A DNA stretch of 10,436 nucleotides, from contig JAOXYB010063701.1 of assembly GCA_028565635.1 (NCBI GenBank), positions 1-10,436 of the forward strand, given 5' to 3'. This document shows, piece after piece, positions 1-7,668 of this stretch; within the stretch, counting starts at the first letter, position 1, and every line of letters starts with the position of its first letter. The position numbers and the translations under genes were made by a program. This DNA comes from Phoronis ovalis. Lineage: Eukaryota > Phoronida > Phoronidae. The notes under the pieces are model-generated. The model saw only the letters and a list, made by a program, of their open reading frames with translations. It was not told the DNA's origin and did not search any database.

Positions 1-1311
1 ACCTGCTCTTTGATACCCTGTTTGAGCATAATTTGAATAAAAATTATTTCCAAAAAATATCTTTGATATCGCATATATCGTACAAAAATGTCTATGCTTC
101 ACAAATCAAATGATAATTCAGAACTTTCAAACAGAACGTGTTTTCGTGCAAAATATTTCATAAACTTATATTATAATTTGTAAATTGTTAGTAACAATTA
201 TAAAAATGTTCACAACACAAATGTAAGATTTTATGGTTCTAATCAATAGTATGTCATTTTCACTTGCTCTTTTTGAAATGAAACACGTACGCTGTTGTAT
301 CATATTCATATAAAAATAAAATGATAAAATGATAAAATAATAACATAGCATTTTACTTTCAGAAGGTTTCAGAGTTATGTTCTCTCCGATAAAATACTAA
401 ATACTGGTTTGTGACAGTTACTCAGATTTTTCTCACTTCATCAACTTAGTCTGTTAGGGAATCGTTAAGGAATCACAGAATCCCGAATTCCGTGAGGAGT
501 ATTTATACAACACGAAATTTTATACATGCCCAGGATACATACACGAGCACAATTTCACATTTAGTGACCATTCAGCCTATTCAGGTACGTGCATGCATTT
601 AGAGGAAAAGGTAGCAAACACATGTTCCTACAGGTGTGAGAGTGTCTTCATATTTCATTTTCGGGCGGCGGTATTCATTGAATTTTTAAAATCTTATCCC
701 GATCCGCGAAATGTGATAAACCTTATATGTTTTATTTCCGTGTTGTACGATTGTAATAATTTTGTTTATGCAATCAGATTATAATTTTTTACTTCTGTGC
801 AATGAGAGTGAATACTTTCCCCGACCCCTCTATTTCCGTATCAGATACAGTATTTGCAGAATGAAAATATAATAAGTAACCCTCCATCACCGTTTCCTGG
901 AATATGCTGTAACTATTCTGAATGGCCGTCCAACGTAATTATCTTCTTAGGAATGTACATGTACACAACCTGTTTATGAATAGTTACTATTGTCCAGGTG
1001 GGAAATGATCTTTTAATTGTCGTAACCGCGATTGCAGATATTTAGCATTTGCGATTCATGAAAACGCAATTGTATTTCCTTTAAGCTGCAGTCACAACCC
1101 CTAACCCTCCTCAATGTCCCGTCACAGATACTTCTGACTTCATGTTACTGCATCACAAACCAGTGTTTTATATATACGGGAGAGCATAACTGGGAATCCT
1201 ACTGTAATAAGTTATGCATGTATATGTTAAAAATATAGTTTCGATTTAACGTATATCTATTACCACCACCACCAGGGTGATTAACATCATTTGAAGCTGG
1301 AAGGGTTCATT
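1..1311. other. Non-coding flank downstream of the LRR receptor gene
   Basis: This stretch is AT-rich, with stops in all frames and no convincing exon. A few short open frames have no domain, codon bias or start context. It probably includes the 3' UTR of the minus-strand receptor. Read on that strand, the nearest ATTAAA is at 1012-1017 and the first canonical AATAAA is at 731-736. Either could be the polyadenylation signal, but neither is proven. Confidence 0.5.
316..339. repeat. Short AT-rich tandem repeat, three 8-bp units
   Basis: ATAAAATG occurs twice in a row, followed by ATAAAATA. This is simple low-complexity DNA with no evident function. Confidence 0.7.
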
Positions 1312-1430
1312 GGCTCGGATGGGGGTTTTAAAATTCATACATTCCCCCTCCTTCTCCGCCCCCTCCTTCTCCCCTTTTACACCGTAATCTCCTCCTCATT
1401 CTCCTTCAATTTATGCAAGCCATCCGAGCC
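1312..1430. repeat. Pyrimidine-rich block flanked by an 11-bp inverted repeat
   Basis: GGCTCGGATGG at 1312-1322 is the exact reverse complement of CCATCCGAGCC at 1420-1430. Between them the plus strand is strongly C/T-rich (1342-1378 and 1388-1409). It includes a tandem 15-bp unit, CCCCCTCCTTCTCC(G/C), at 1344-1358 and 1359-1373. A (CCA) run lies just upstream at 1263-1274. The block is far richer in GC than its surroundings. It may be a short mobile-element remnant or a local expansion; nothing codes convincingly. Confidence 0.6.
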
Positions 1431-1744
1431 CCTGGTCCACACAGCCTAAGGTGAGAATAACCAGCAGCAACTTTACATTTTAAAATTCTCCTGCTATACA
1501 ATACCAGTATGTATTAATTAATTCTGTCAACAATTAACACAGATAACGAATTGGTACGAATATCATGACTGTGAAAATCAGGGAAATAATACTTTATGCT
1601 ACACAGACACATGAAAATCTTCAGGCGTCGTGATTAATTAATGGACTGTTAGAGGATTTTGTTTTGATGATTATTATATTATTCGTGATGCTCTTTTTAC
1701 AAAGTTTGTTGATGTAAACAATCTGGAACATTGAGTGACGAATA
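1431..1744. other. Proximal 3' flank or 3' UTR of the LRR receptor
   Basis: This is AT-rich DNA directly after the receptor stop codon on the minus strand. No canonical AATAAA or ATTAAA is present on that strand here, only weaker variants such as CATAAA (1591-1596) and AATATA (1676-1681). An open minus-strand frame at 1621-1941 largely overlaps the receptor exon and is treated as a shadow. Confidence 0.5.
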
Positions 1745-3332
1745 TCAGATGTATGTGTAACGAGATGCTGGTACCAAATACGTGTCCTTATCGGTTTCGT
1801 TTGAATCTGGCATGGTGTCATACATATCCTCTTGTACATTAGTATGTTGATAGCCTGAGATCCTATTTGTAAGATAATCAGGGACATGTACATCAACTGA
1901 AGGAGCCTTTTCGCTTTGGTCACGTGGTTTACAAACGACATTCATAGCAACTGATGGAGCGTTTTCTCTTGCATGAATATGTCGCGTGAGGTGTTGATAG
2001 TTTGAGACCGTATTAGTAAAAGGTTCGGAAACGACATTCATAACAACTGATGGAAAGTTTTCTCTTGGGTCACGTGATTGCTTTTGGCGACGAATGGTGA
2101 ATACCACAATAATAATGACTAAAGCTATTAGCATGACTCCAGCTGCTGTTGAACCTACGATAACTGGTAATTGCGCGTCGTTCTGCGCCGTTGATTCTGT
2201 TGTTGCTGCCGTAGTTGTTATTGCTGCACATGCCATGAATTTATCCGCTGTAGCATTTTCACAGACATCAAATTTATCTCTGTTATTTATGAGTGCTAAT
2301 CTGTAAGGAGTGACACAATGAATAGTTGACAACGTGTATTTTATTGTAGATTTTGTGATATCCAGATTTACAAGCCATTCCACACAACAATCACAATGAA
2401 ATGGATTCTTTGATAAATCAATGATTTTCGTACTTATAATCCGTCTTGCGTCATCAGACAGGCTTCTTATTGTATTATTTGAAAGGCTGAGTTTTTTAAG
2501 ATTATACAAGCCTTCAAACATGACATCTGTTATCGTCGTTATTAGATTGTTATACAACCACAGATACTTCAGATTGAACAAACCTTCAAACGCACCTTCT
2601 TCAACAGTTCTAATGCTATTATTATACATCCACAATGTCACAAGATTGTTCAATCCCTCAAACGTTTTCCCTTCTATCATGAATAATTTATTATCATTAA
2701 GCGATAGCGTTTCTAGTTGGGGCATTTCCGCAAACGCGCCTTTTTCAATAGTTGCTATACTATTGTTATGCAGCCGCAGATTCCGTAGATTGACCAGTCC
2801 TTCAAACATTCCCTGCTCTATCACCGATATTTGATTTCCATCTAGCAGAAGATAGGTTAGCTGAGATAACCCTGCAAAAACACCTTTCTTAACAGTTGAT
2901 ATGTTCATGTCGTCCAGCCACAGATAATGAAGACTGGTCAATCCGTCAAACGATCCATTTTCTATTGCCGATAAATGATTGAATGAAAGCGAAAGGTTTT
3001 GCAGTAGGGACAACTCCATAAACGCGCCCTTTTCAATAGTTGCTACACTGTTGTTATCCAGAATCAGATTCCGTATATTGACCAGTCCTTGAAACATTCC
3101 CTTTTGTATCGTTGACATGTCATTATCAGAAATGAATAGTCCAAGCAGATTCGTGAACATCCTAAAAGCTCCCAACTCCACTGAACGAATCGAACATTCT
3201 CTCAAATCGATCGATCTAATATTTCGCTGGTAGTTTGCCTCTAAAAAGGCCTTAGTAACTGCTTCGGTATCTGGACATTTCGCGTGAGTTATGAAAATTA
3301 GACAAATGGCAATAAGGATGATGATATCAAAT
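1745..3332 (-). CDS. Leucine-rich-repeat single-pass transmembrane receptor, main (terminal) coding exon
   Basis: The open frame ends at TGA 1745-1747. It has no ATG near its 5' end, but it runs upstream without a stop to a strong 3' splice site at 3333-3334, so the exon should begin at 3332. Counting from the proposed start at 3866 the protein has 534 residues. In order: a hydrophobic signal segment (about 7-23, FDIIILIAICLIFITHA); a short N-cap with one Cys; eleven 24-residue LRRs of the xLxxLxLxxNxIxxIxxGxFxGL type (3223 to about 2432); an LRRCT cap starting NPFHCDC (about 315-364) with an extra adjacent Cys; a Thr-rich stalk; a transmembrane helix (about 394-418, 2096-2170) followed by RRQK; and a tail of about 115 residues rich in Tyr. 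The family role is extracellular protein recognition or adhesion. The exact orthologue is not recognised. The start is inferred; the rest is seen directly. Confidence 0.9.
1862..2067 (-). repeat. Duplicated segments encoding the cytoplasmic tail of the LRR receptor
   Basis: Near-identical stretches begin at 2031 and 1935 (34 of 37 bases equal by hand count, 96 bp apart). A third, weaker copy starts near 1878. They encode RENFPSVVMNVV, RENAPSVAMNVV and SEKAPSVDVHV. A companion motif is also repeated, as NTVSNYQHL and NRISGYQHT. The tail has therefore grown by in-frame tandem duplication, as has the ectodomain. Confidence 0.75.
2576..3151 (-). repeat. 288-bp tandem duplication of a four-LRR block inside the receptor exon
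   Basis: LRR units 2-5 (2864-3151) and 6-9 (2576-2863) match each other in order at a shift of exactly 288 bp, or 96 residues. The best-kept part is 3023-3101 against 2735-2813, with 70 of 79 bases identical by hand count. At protein level GMFQGLVNIRNL pairs with GMFEGLVNLRNL, and NNSVATIEKGAF pairs with NNSIATIEKGAF. The repeat is in frame and kept open, so it lengthens the solenoid without breaking the gene. Confidence 0.85.
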
Positions 3333-3350
3333 CTGTAATGAAGGACAAAT
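3333..3350 (-). other. 3' splice site (intron acceptor) of the LRR receptor gene
   Basis: Read on the minus strand, the sequence is TTTGTCCTTCATTACAG followed by ATTTGATATC. This is a pyrimidine-rich tract and CAG at the point where the reading frame changes from uninformative sequence to a hydrophobic signal peptide. The frame upstream stays open only to a TGA at 3395-3397 and contains no ATG, which supports splicing here. With the donor at 3849 the intron would be about 517 bp. Confidence 0.7.
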
Positions 3351-3843
3351 GGAATTTTAAAAATATTGTTTGGGTTTCGACTTATCTGGCAGGATCATAT
3401 AAATATTGTGCTTGATACTTATTTAAAAGAGTTTAATTATTGTTCATAAAACAGTTATACTGTAGCATTATCACACTTGTTTTTTTAGCCATCATTAATT
3501 TGATCATACTTGTTACTATAGGCAAAGGTCAATAAAACTCCATCAGTATCACGTCATAGTTGAGAATTCAACCAAACGTCTGGTGATACTTGAGCAATAC
3601 AAATGAGGTTTGCGATGTAGCAAGGTAGAGAGAACACCAGGACATGACTCAGAGATGTTTGATTTAATCAGTTAATGCGTGATGTTATTGCATTATGGCG
3701 TAATCCCGTGCCGCTTGCCACTGCCGCAATAGTTTATATAGTAACAATTCCATTTTAGAGAATGGCGAAAGATTAAAAGAACGTAAGCCATTGTGCTTCG
3801 TTTTTCCGGTTAATGATATGCTAGCGTTATTACTGACGGAACT
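3351..3843. other. Probable intron of the LRR receptor gene
   Basis: This stretch separates the acceptor at 3333 from the proposed donor at 3849. It is AT-rich with stops in all frames and no domain-like sequence. If the proposed first exon is wrong, the intron simply continues further upstream. Confidence 0.45.
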
Positions 3844-3849
3844 ACATAC

Positions 3850-3866
3850 TCAGTGCCCATGGCCAT
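3850..3866 (-). CDS. Proposed first coding exon of the LRR receptor (MAMGTE...)
   Basis: The main exon lacks a start codon and needs an upstream exon ending two bases into a codon. On the minus strand, ATG at 3864-3866 and a second ATG at 3858-3860 (in GCCATGG, a strong Kozak context) lead to a GTATGT donor at 3844-3849. The exon therefore ends at 3850 in exactly the required phase: GA joins A to make Glu. The spliced N-terminus would read MAMGTE followed by FDIIILIAICLIFITHA, which puts the hydrophobic signal core right behind the start. The donor is acceptable but not ideal (TGA|GTATGT). The acidic n-region is unusual for a signal peptide, so another exon further upstream remains possible. 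Confidence 0.4.
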
Positions 3867-3997
3867 ATCGGCATCGACCAATAAACGTTTCTTCCAACAT
3901 TGTTTTGCCTACCAGTGCCAATATGAACACTATTTGTATATTGAGAAGTTAATTATGCTGTACAATTGTAAAATATATTAGCTAGTAAAGAAAACTA

Positions 3998-4099
3998 ATG
4001 CTGGTCAAAACTAAGGGACAAGATCATCAGTGGCACAAATGCCCATTGTGTGATTCCCAGAAGGCAGAACGTAACGTTGTCCTGCAATGCGATTTCTGA
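3998..4099 (+). pseudogene. Possible decayed zinc-finger (PHD-like) fragment
   Basis: A 33-codon frame runs from ATG 3998 to TGA 4097. It includes HQWHKCPLCDSQKAERNV and then VLQCDF. The pattern W-x2-C-P-x-C, about 15 residues, L-Q-C-D-F is what the first half of a PHD-type zinc finger looks like. The frame stops exactly where the next Cys would be expected, and the following bases in a shifted frame read DFSW. It is too short for a working finger, and an in-frame stop precedes the ATG. It could be a broken exon, a transposon remnant or chance. No family assignment is safe. Confidence 0.2.
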
Positions 4100-4435
4100 C
4101 TTTTCCTGGCAACGTAATAGATTGGAAAGTCAAAGACAATCTCCTTGCACAAGAATATTTAAATCATAATGTTTAAGTGACAAAATTCCATAAATGAATG
4201 TTTGAAGCTGATAAATAATTATATATCTTTCACAGATACGTAATCTAGTTCGTTGTATATGTAGAATAATTAAGTTATTTACAAGCACACCCTGCACAAA
4301 AAAATTGCACTTACCCTGATGTGCAAGGACCCTGCCTATTTGGTCCATTACGAAGAGCGCTGTAAACTATAATTAACACTGGTGATACAAAATATCGCTT
4401 CATTTAATTTAATTTAATAAAGCCAAATTCGCTTT

Positions 4436-4690
4436 CACTTGATTTGTTTTGGTCACATTTCTAGATCTAGACATTTTAACAGTTCTGCGATCTCTCTGGT
4501 TGCTTTCCATTATGTTTGTATTAATACTGGACTGGACCATGCATTGCAAAGCTTTATAATAGTATTTTTAATACGCGTCAACACCTTAATTGCCTTTAAA
4601 CGAAATATGGAATTAAAAAAAAACGGTGTAAAAGCAAGTGACAGGTACATTTTATTTCCTTGAGTTTTTGTAAGAAAATATGTCATTACT
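4436..4690 (+). repeat. Dispersed direct repeat, copy 1 (about 255 bp)
   Basis: This matches 7420-7668 in the same orientation, 2984 bp apart. Over the first 149 bases about 128 are identical by hand count. Fully conserved blocks include CTAGATCTAGACAT and TTTTTAATACGCGTCAACAC (4565-4584). The later part carries small indels, a net 6 bp longer here. No terminal inverted repeats, TG...CA ends or target-site duplications are evident. It is likely an old non-autonomous element or a segmental duplication. Confidence 0.85.
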
Positions 4691-5182
4691 AGCATTTTTC
4701 ATTATAACAACATGATGTTAGCAATTCTTCAAATTCCTTAAATTTTTATATTTCGAATACCCTACAGGGCACTAATAGAACCCTTTAAATTACAGTTTCC
4801 AGTATACTCCACCAGGGGATAATTGAGAGAAAACGTAAAATGTGAGCTTTAACTTAGCATTGAAAACATGGACAACAATATTTGGTTTTCTTCAAACATT
4901 AAATGTGTACATTTTCCTAATTTTTAGAGGGTTTAAAAATATCATTTAATAAATTCTGCCATATTATTCCAAGCAAAACACAAATTGGAATTGTACAATA
5001 GGTTATATAGCCACATGCTCGCCAGTAGTGATTATGAGAAACTGCACTTCGTAAATGTTGTATATGCCTCAATATAATTTTGCTATATCTATAAAAAAAT
5101 CAGGCAAATAATGGGTATTATCACTTGAATGTATTCCAGTACAATTTTGCAGTTAAAATCTCACTAAATCAATTCTACTTCT

Positions 5183-5218
5183 ATTATTGCGTATTACTAA
5201 TTAGTAATATGCAGTAAT
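5183..5218. repeat. 36-bp near-perfect palindrome
   Basis: The centre lies between 5200 and 5201, with no loop. The inner 18 bp (TATTACTAATTAGTAATA, 5192-5209) are perfect. The arms extend to 18 bp each with two mismatches, at 5191/5210 and 5187/5214. It contains a TAATTA core of the homeodomain type. The function is unknown. Confidence 0.8.
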
Positions 5219-5484
5219 GACGTTAACAATTATATATCTGTAAATTAAAACTACTACTGGGCCTAAATAATGCACTAGCTTATCAACATGTTATGTGTAC
5301 ACTTGATTATATTAATTATTTATGGATGTTCTACCACGCTATTTCGTCATGTAATTTTTTGCAAAATGTTTCGAAACCAAAGCCACTAATTTTGATCTTC
5401 AAACTAATTGTATACTTATTGTAAGTTAGCAAAGTAAAAATAAACAGAATATTATTTACTCAGCAGGCATGTGCAAAGAGAATC

Positions 5485-5499
5485 ATATATATATATATA
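5485..5499. repeat. Short (AT)n microsatellite
   Basis: An uninterrupted AT dinucleotide run of about 15 bp. It is simple-sequence DNA with no implied function. Confidence 0.85.
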
Positions 5500-6655
5500 G
5501 ACAAATTCTAGCTCCACAATTGTTTTCAATGTCAAAATACAGTACTACGCTATATTTATTTTAAAATAAATTTGGCAATAAAATGCATACCGATCATTAG
5601 CAATTTTTTGTTAGTGCAGAGACGAAGTAGTAAACATTTAACATTCCTATCATAAATGGTTTTTAAAAAATCAACCACAAATGATTTTAAAATGCCTGTG
5701 ATGTTATAAACAATGTCCTAATTTCTTCTTAGCGTAACAATTTGAATGCAGGATTATATGAGTTTTTTTATTTCTTGGCTATCATCTGTGTCGCATAATG
5801 ATACCTAACTCATAATGCTTTTTTAAATACAACTCGTCTGGGTCATATATACAATTATAAGTCAAAACAAGCAAATTTTAAAAACATTAAGAAGGAGAGC
5901 ATCTCAAATAGCAAATTATTCTCTGAGATATTTGAGTTGAACTAGAAAAGCTGAATTCATTGCCAGAATGTTTACTTTTAACTAGCTAACTGAAACTAGG
6001 CTGTGTGTGATTATTACAAAGTATGTTGTCTGCAACATTACATAATAAGGGGTAGCTCTAGACTAAATAATATTGATGCAACTTTGCAAACAATTTCTTA
6101 ATCTGAAAACACATTAAAATTAATAGTGTGTAGCATCTAGGACCCATAAATGTATCCTGATTAGAACTTTCAGCTGGGAAACAAAAAAAAAACAAACTTT
6201 TTTTATTAGGGCCAAAATGGTACTAGAGTATTAAGCATCATAAATTAACCTGTTGCTCAATAAGTTAAATTTGCTGAATTTGTTACACAATTCGGTACAA
6301 TTCGCACAAACAATAGCAAACCAGATAACCAGAGATAATGTATGAATTAAGACATAAACTAGTAACATTATTTCAAAATAAATAATAAAATGTTCTACCA
6401 GCACATTGCAGTCATTTTGTTTGTATCTATATTTAAATTCTAAATGTATGTAAAATTTATAAGAATTAACTGATAAATATTTACATTATGGTTTAAAAAT
6501 TATATTAAGTGCCCCTCCTATTAAATTCTGTGTTAAATAGCATGTCTTAAATATATTATAGCTGTTTTTAGTAGAGTGCACCAGAGTTAGATTATATTGA
6601 TAAACTACCAAGGTGAAGCTGGGAAAATAACTAATATGAGAAAAATCAATTATAG

Positions 6656-6985
6656 CTTTTGGGAAAAGAGGAACATGAAACTGATATGTGTAATCCACAC
6701 CAACTCGTTAACACTGGACCACATGGCCAGAAATACCAAGGTGGCTACGGTGTGGTACAGCTTCCTGCAGACATTTCTGTTTTACTGGGAAATCAACTAA
6801 AAGTTATGACAGTCACATTTCAAAACATAATAATGAGAACTGTCAATTTTTCACAAAATTGTATTATATCTGAATGTTTTAAGCATATTAAGAAGTCTGT
6901 AGATTCTTTTAACGCTGTAACAAGAGCACTTAGTTCAAACTTCATTGCCCTGACTTTCTCACGCTTCAGTTGTGTTTATAGCTAA
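6656..6985 (+). CDS. Unassigned coding-like patch, possible exon or gene remnant
   Basis: The frame opens just after an in-frame TAG that doubles as a possible splice acceptor (TTATAG|CTTTTGGG) and runs to TAA at 6983. The first half looks protein-like and is richer in GC than its flanks; it reads HETDMCNPHQLVNTGPHGQK, then YQGGYGVVQLPADISVLLGN. The second half drifts back to AT-rich sequence. There is no good start codon in context, no clear donor and no recognised domain. It may be one exon of a plus-strand gene extending beyond what can be seen, a retrocopy fragment, or chance. Confidence 0.2.
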   Translation, partial: LLGKEEHETDMCNPHQLVNTGPHGQKYQGGYGVVQLPADISVLLGNQLKVMTVTFQNIIMRTVNFSQNCIISECFKHIKKSVDSFNAVTRALSSNFIALTFSRFSCVYS

Positions 6986-7072
6986 TGCATTTTGAAACAT
7001 CGACTAATGTATTTCCTACAAGTTGCAGTTTTCCAGCAATGATATTTTCTGTAGCATCTTAAGTAACTGTTT

Positions 7073-7290
7073 CTATGGACTATATAACAAATGTACTAAA
7101 GTGACTATAAGTTTGAACTCCATAAATCATTTGCGAAATGTTTGACTACTTGAATTCAAAACTGTTAATTCCATAAATGATCTGTGACTATTGTGATTTT
7201 AAAAATGTTGACTTTATAGATTATATCAGAAATATAGTGAATATCTTGGGAATTTTACACCCCATAAATTATCTATGACTTGGAAGTATT
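7073..7290. repeat. Degenerate tandem repeat with a period near 48 bp
   Basis: The motif CCATAAATnAT recurs at 7120, 7171 and 7262, with a weaker form at 7214. It is followed each time by sequence resembling a TGACTA-type block and a TTTAAAA-type block. Spacings are 51, about 43 and about 48 bp. Copies are diverged, so this is an old satellite-like array or locally slipped DNA. Confidence 0.45.
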
Positions 7291-7419
7291 CCTACGCAAT
7301 GAACATCTTGAAAGCAATCATTTCTTGAGTAACTATATAGATTAAGTGAGTACGTAAAAGGGAAAGCACTGGAAATTCCCTCTTTATTTTGGACTCTCTT
7401 TATTGCTAATTTTTACTTA

Positions 7420-7668
7420 CACTTGATTAGCTTTGGCCACATTTCTAGATCTAGACATCTTAACAGCTCTTCCATCTCTCATGTTCCTTTCCATTGTGCT
7501 TGTATTAACACTGGACTAAACCGTGCATTGCAAACCATTAAACTAGTTTTTTTAATACGCGTCAACACATTGCCTTTACCGAAATATGTAATAAAAACAC
7601 ACGGTGTAAACATAAGTGACAGGTGCATTTTATTTCCTTGAGTTGTTTTAAGAAAATATGTCATTACT
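7420..7668 (+). repeat. Dispersed direct repeat, copy 2 (about 249 bp)
   Basis: This is the partner of 4436-4690, with the same orientation and order. The conserved block with ACGCGT sits at 7549-7568. Both copies happen to keep an open frame of 72-74 codons ending at the same place. However, amino-acid identity over the first 50 codons (about 37 of 50) is lower than base identity (about 86%), which is not the mark of protein conservation. Confidence 0.85.

Larger units (their letters stand above)
4691..6655. other. Long AT-rich non-coding stretch
   Basis: No exon, RNA gene or recognisable transposon is visible in this stretch. It holds homopolymer runs (for example A10 near 6183-6192), several short AT palindromes such as 5554-5571, and the larger palindrome and microsatellite listed separately. 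It lies between the two direct-repeat copies. Confidence 0.5.

Noticed and set aside
166-351. Minus-strand frame of 61 codons rich in Ile, Tyr and Phe
   Set aside because: Composition is what AT-rich DNA gives by chance; no signal, domain or splice context.
593-784. Plus-strand frame of 63 codons
   Set aside because: No recognised domain, weak start context, and no flanking splice sites that would make it an exon.
1097-1110. Telomere-like CCCTAACCCT
   Set aside because: Only about one and a half units of the metazoan repeat, with no array; chance occurrence.
1621-1941. Minus-strand frame of 106 codons overlapping the receptor 3' end
   Set aside because: It is in another frame over the receptor tail and has no domain or start context.
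2094-2834. Open plus-strand frames at 2094-2306 and 2421-2834
   Set aside because: They lie antisense inside the LRR exon. Their openness reflects the periodic LRR codons on the other strand.
4130-4348. Minus-strand frame starting MDQIGRVLAHQG with a GTAAGT donor, as first exon of the LRR gene
   Set aside because: The ATG-to-donor length is 34 bases, which leaves phase 1. The receptor exon needs phase 2, so joining would shift the frame.
4439-7641. A duplicated small gene in the two direct repeats (74 and 72 codons)
   Set aside because: Neither frame has an ATG start in context. Protein identity is lower than base identity, as expected for neutral drift.
4436-7668. LTR retrotransposon with the direct repeats as LTRs
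   Set aside because: The repeats lack TG...CA ends. No primer-binding site, polypurine tract or gag-pol coding was seen between them.
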